Of a DNA stretch of 9,320 nucleotides, positions 8,756 through 9,320 are shown piece by piece. Position 1 is the stretch's first letter, and each line of letters opens with the position of its first letter. The DNA comes from Steroidobacteraceae bacterium (GTDB lineage Bacteria > Pseudomonadota > Gammaproteobacteria > Steroidobacterales > Steroidobacteraceae), in the NCBI GenBank assembly GCA_013044085.1, contig JABEVI010000135.1, positions 1-9,320 on the forward strand. The letters run 5' to 3'. A program made the position numbers and the translations under genes. The notes beneath the pieces were generated by a model that was not told the DNA's origin, searched no databases, and was given only the letters and a program-made list of their open reading frames with translations.

Positions 8756-8759
8756 AATA

Positions 8760-9320
8760 ATGCGCATCCTCGGGATCGAAACCTCATGTGACGAGACGGG
8801 TGTCGCCGTCTACGACGACCAATCCGGGCTGCTCGCCAACCGTCTGCATACGCAGATCGCAATGCATCAAGCCTATGGGGGGGTGGTGCCGGAACTCGCT
8901 TCTCGAGACCACGTCCGGCGCCTGTTGCCGCTGGTCCGGGAGGCGCTCGCCGAGGCGGCCTCGGACCCGGCGTCAATCGACGGGATCGCTTATACGGCCG
9001 GGCCGGGCCTGATCGGCGCGCTGTTGGTCGGCAGTTCGTTCGCCCGCGGCCTCGCCGCGGCCTGGTCAAAACCCGTGGTCGGGGTGCATCACCTCGAGGG
9101 TCATTTGCTCGCTCCGTTGCTCGAGCCGGACCCGCCGGCATTCCCCTTTCTAGCCCTGCTCGTCTCCGGTGGTCATACGCTGCTCGTCGATGTGGCCGGT
9201 TTGGGCCGCTACCAACTGTTGGGACAGTCGCTGGACGATGCCGCCGGCGAGGCTTTCGACAAGACCGCCAAACTCCTCGGCCTGCCGTACCCGGGGGGCG
9301 CCGCGCTCGCCGCGCTCGCC
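8760..9320 (+). CDS. tsaD: tRNA N6-threonylcarbamoyladenosine transferase TsaD (5' part, cut by window edge)
   Basis: The first 187 codons are present and the frame is still open at the window end. The full protein is usually about 340 residues. TsaD, with TsaB and TsaE, transfers the threonylcarbamoyl group to A37 of tRNAs that read ANN codons. Visible family signatures are GIETSCDETG (5-14), YGGVVPELASRDHVR (39-53), AYTAGPGLIGALLVG (77-91), the metal-binding HHLEGH (His111 and His115, as in E. coli) and LLVSGGHT, followed by DDAAGEAFDKTAKLLGLPYPGG. The start is ATG 8760, with AAGG 7 nt upstream. It is divergent from rpsU across 87 bp, the usual gammaproteobacterial arrangement. No distinct rightward promoter stands out. 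The older names are gcp and ygjD. Confidence 0.96.
   Translation, partial: MRILGIETSCDETGVAVYDDQSGLLANRLHTQIAMHQAYGGVVPELASRDHVRRLLPLVREALAEAASDPASIDGIAYTAGPGLIGALLVGSSFARGLAAAWSKPVVGVHHLEGHLLAPLLEPDPPAFPFLALLVSGGHTLLVDVAGLGRYQLLGQSLDDAAGEAFDKTAKLLGLPYPGGAALAALA

Overview
The window looks like a GC-rich gammaproteobacterial chromosome segment. The main evidence is the conserved housekeeping block on its right side: rpsU, a yqeY-type gene, dnaG and rpoD in one minus-strand operon (the macromolecular synthesis operon), with tsaD starting divergently from the rpsU promoter region. The RpoD, DnaG and TsaD proteins closely resemble those of E. coli, but the DNA is much richer in G+C. The genus cannot be fixed from the sequence alone.

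Layout from left to right: (1) 2-1573, minus: a complete trimethylamine methyltransferase (MttB/COG5598) family gene without an in-frame amber codon and with no corrinoid-protein gene in the window. (2) 1715-1748: a strong intrinsic terminator closing the next unit. (3) 3861-1767, minus: a two-gene unit encoding an outer-membrane mono-haem cytochrome fused to a beta-barrel (Cyc2-like architecture), followed by a periplasmic dihaem c4-type cytochrome. (4) 3862-4122: a non-coding gap with GC-rich hairpins behind rpoD and presumably the promoter of the cytochrome unit. (5) 8672-4123, minus: rpsU, yqeY, dnaG, rpoD, with a good sigma70 promoter ahead of rpsU and a second probable promoter just ahead of rpoD. 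(6) 8760-9320, plus: the first 187 codons of tsaD, cut by the window edge.

The housekeeping operon links translation initiation (S21), replication priming (DnaG) and transcription initiation (sigma70), with TsaD providing tRNA t6A modification from the opposite strand. The left half is accessory. The most noteworthy part is the cytochrome pair, which has the parts of a compact electron path across the outer membrane: a haem on a barrel at the cell surface and a dihaem carrier in the periplasm. Iron oxidation is one possible role but is not proven by sequence. I saw no CRISPR array, insertion sequence, tRNA or rRNA gene.
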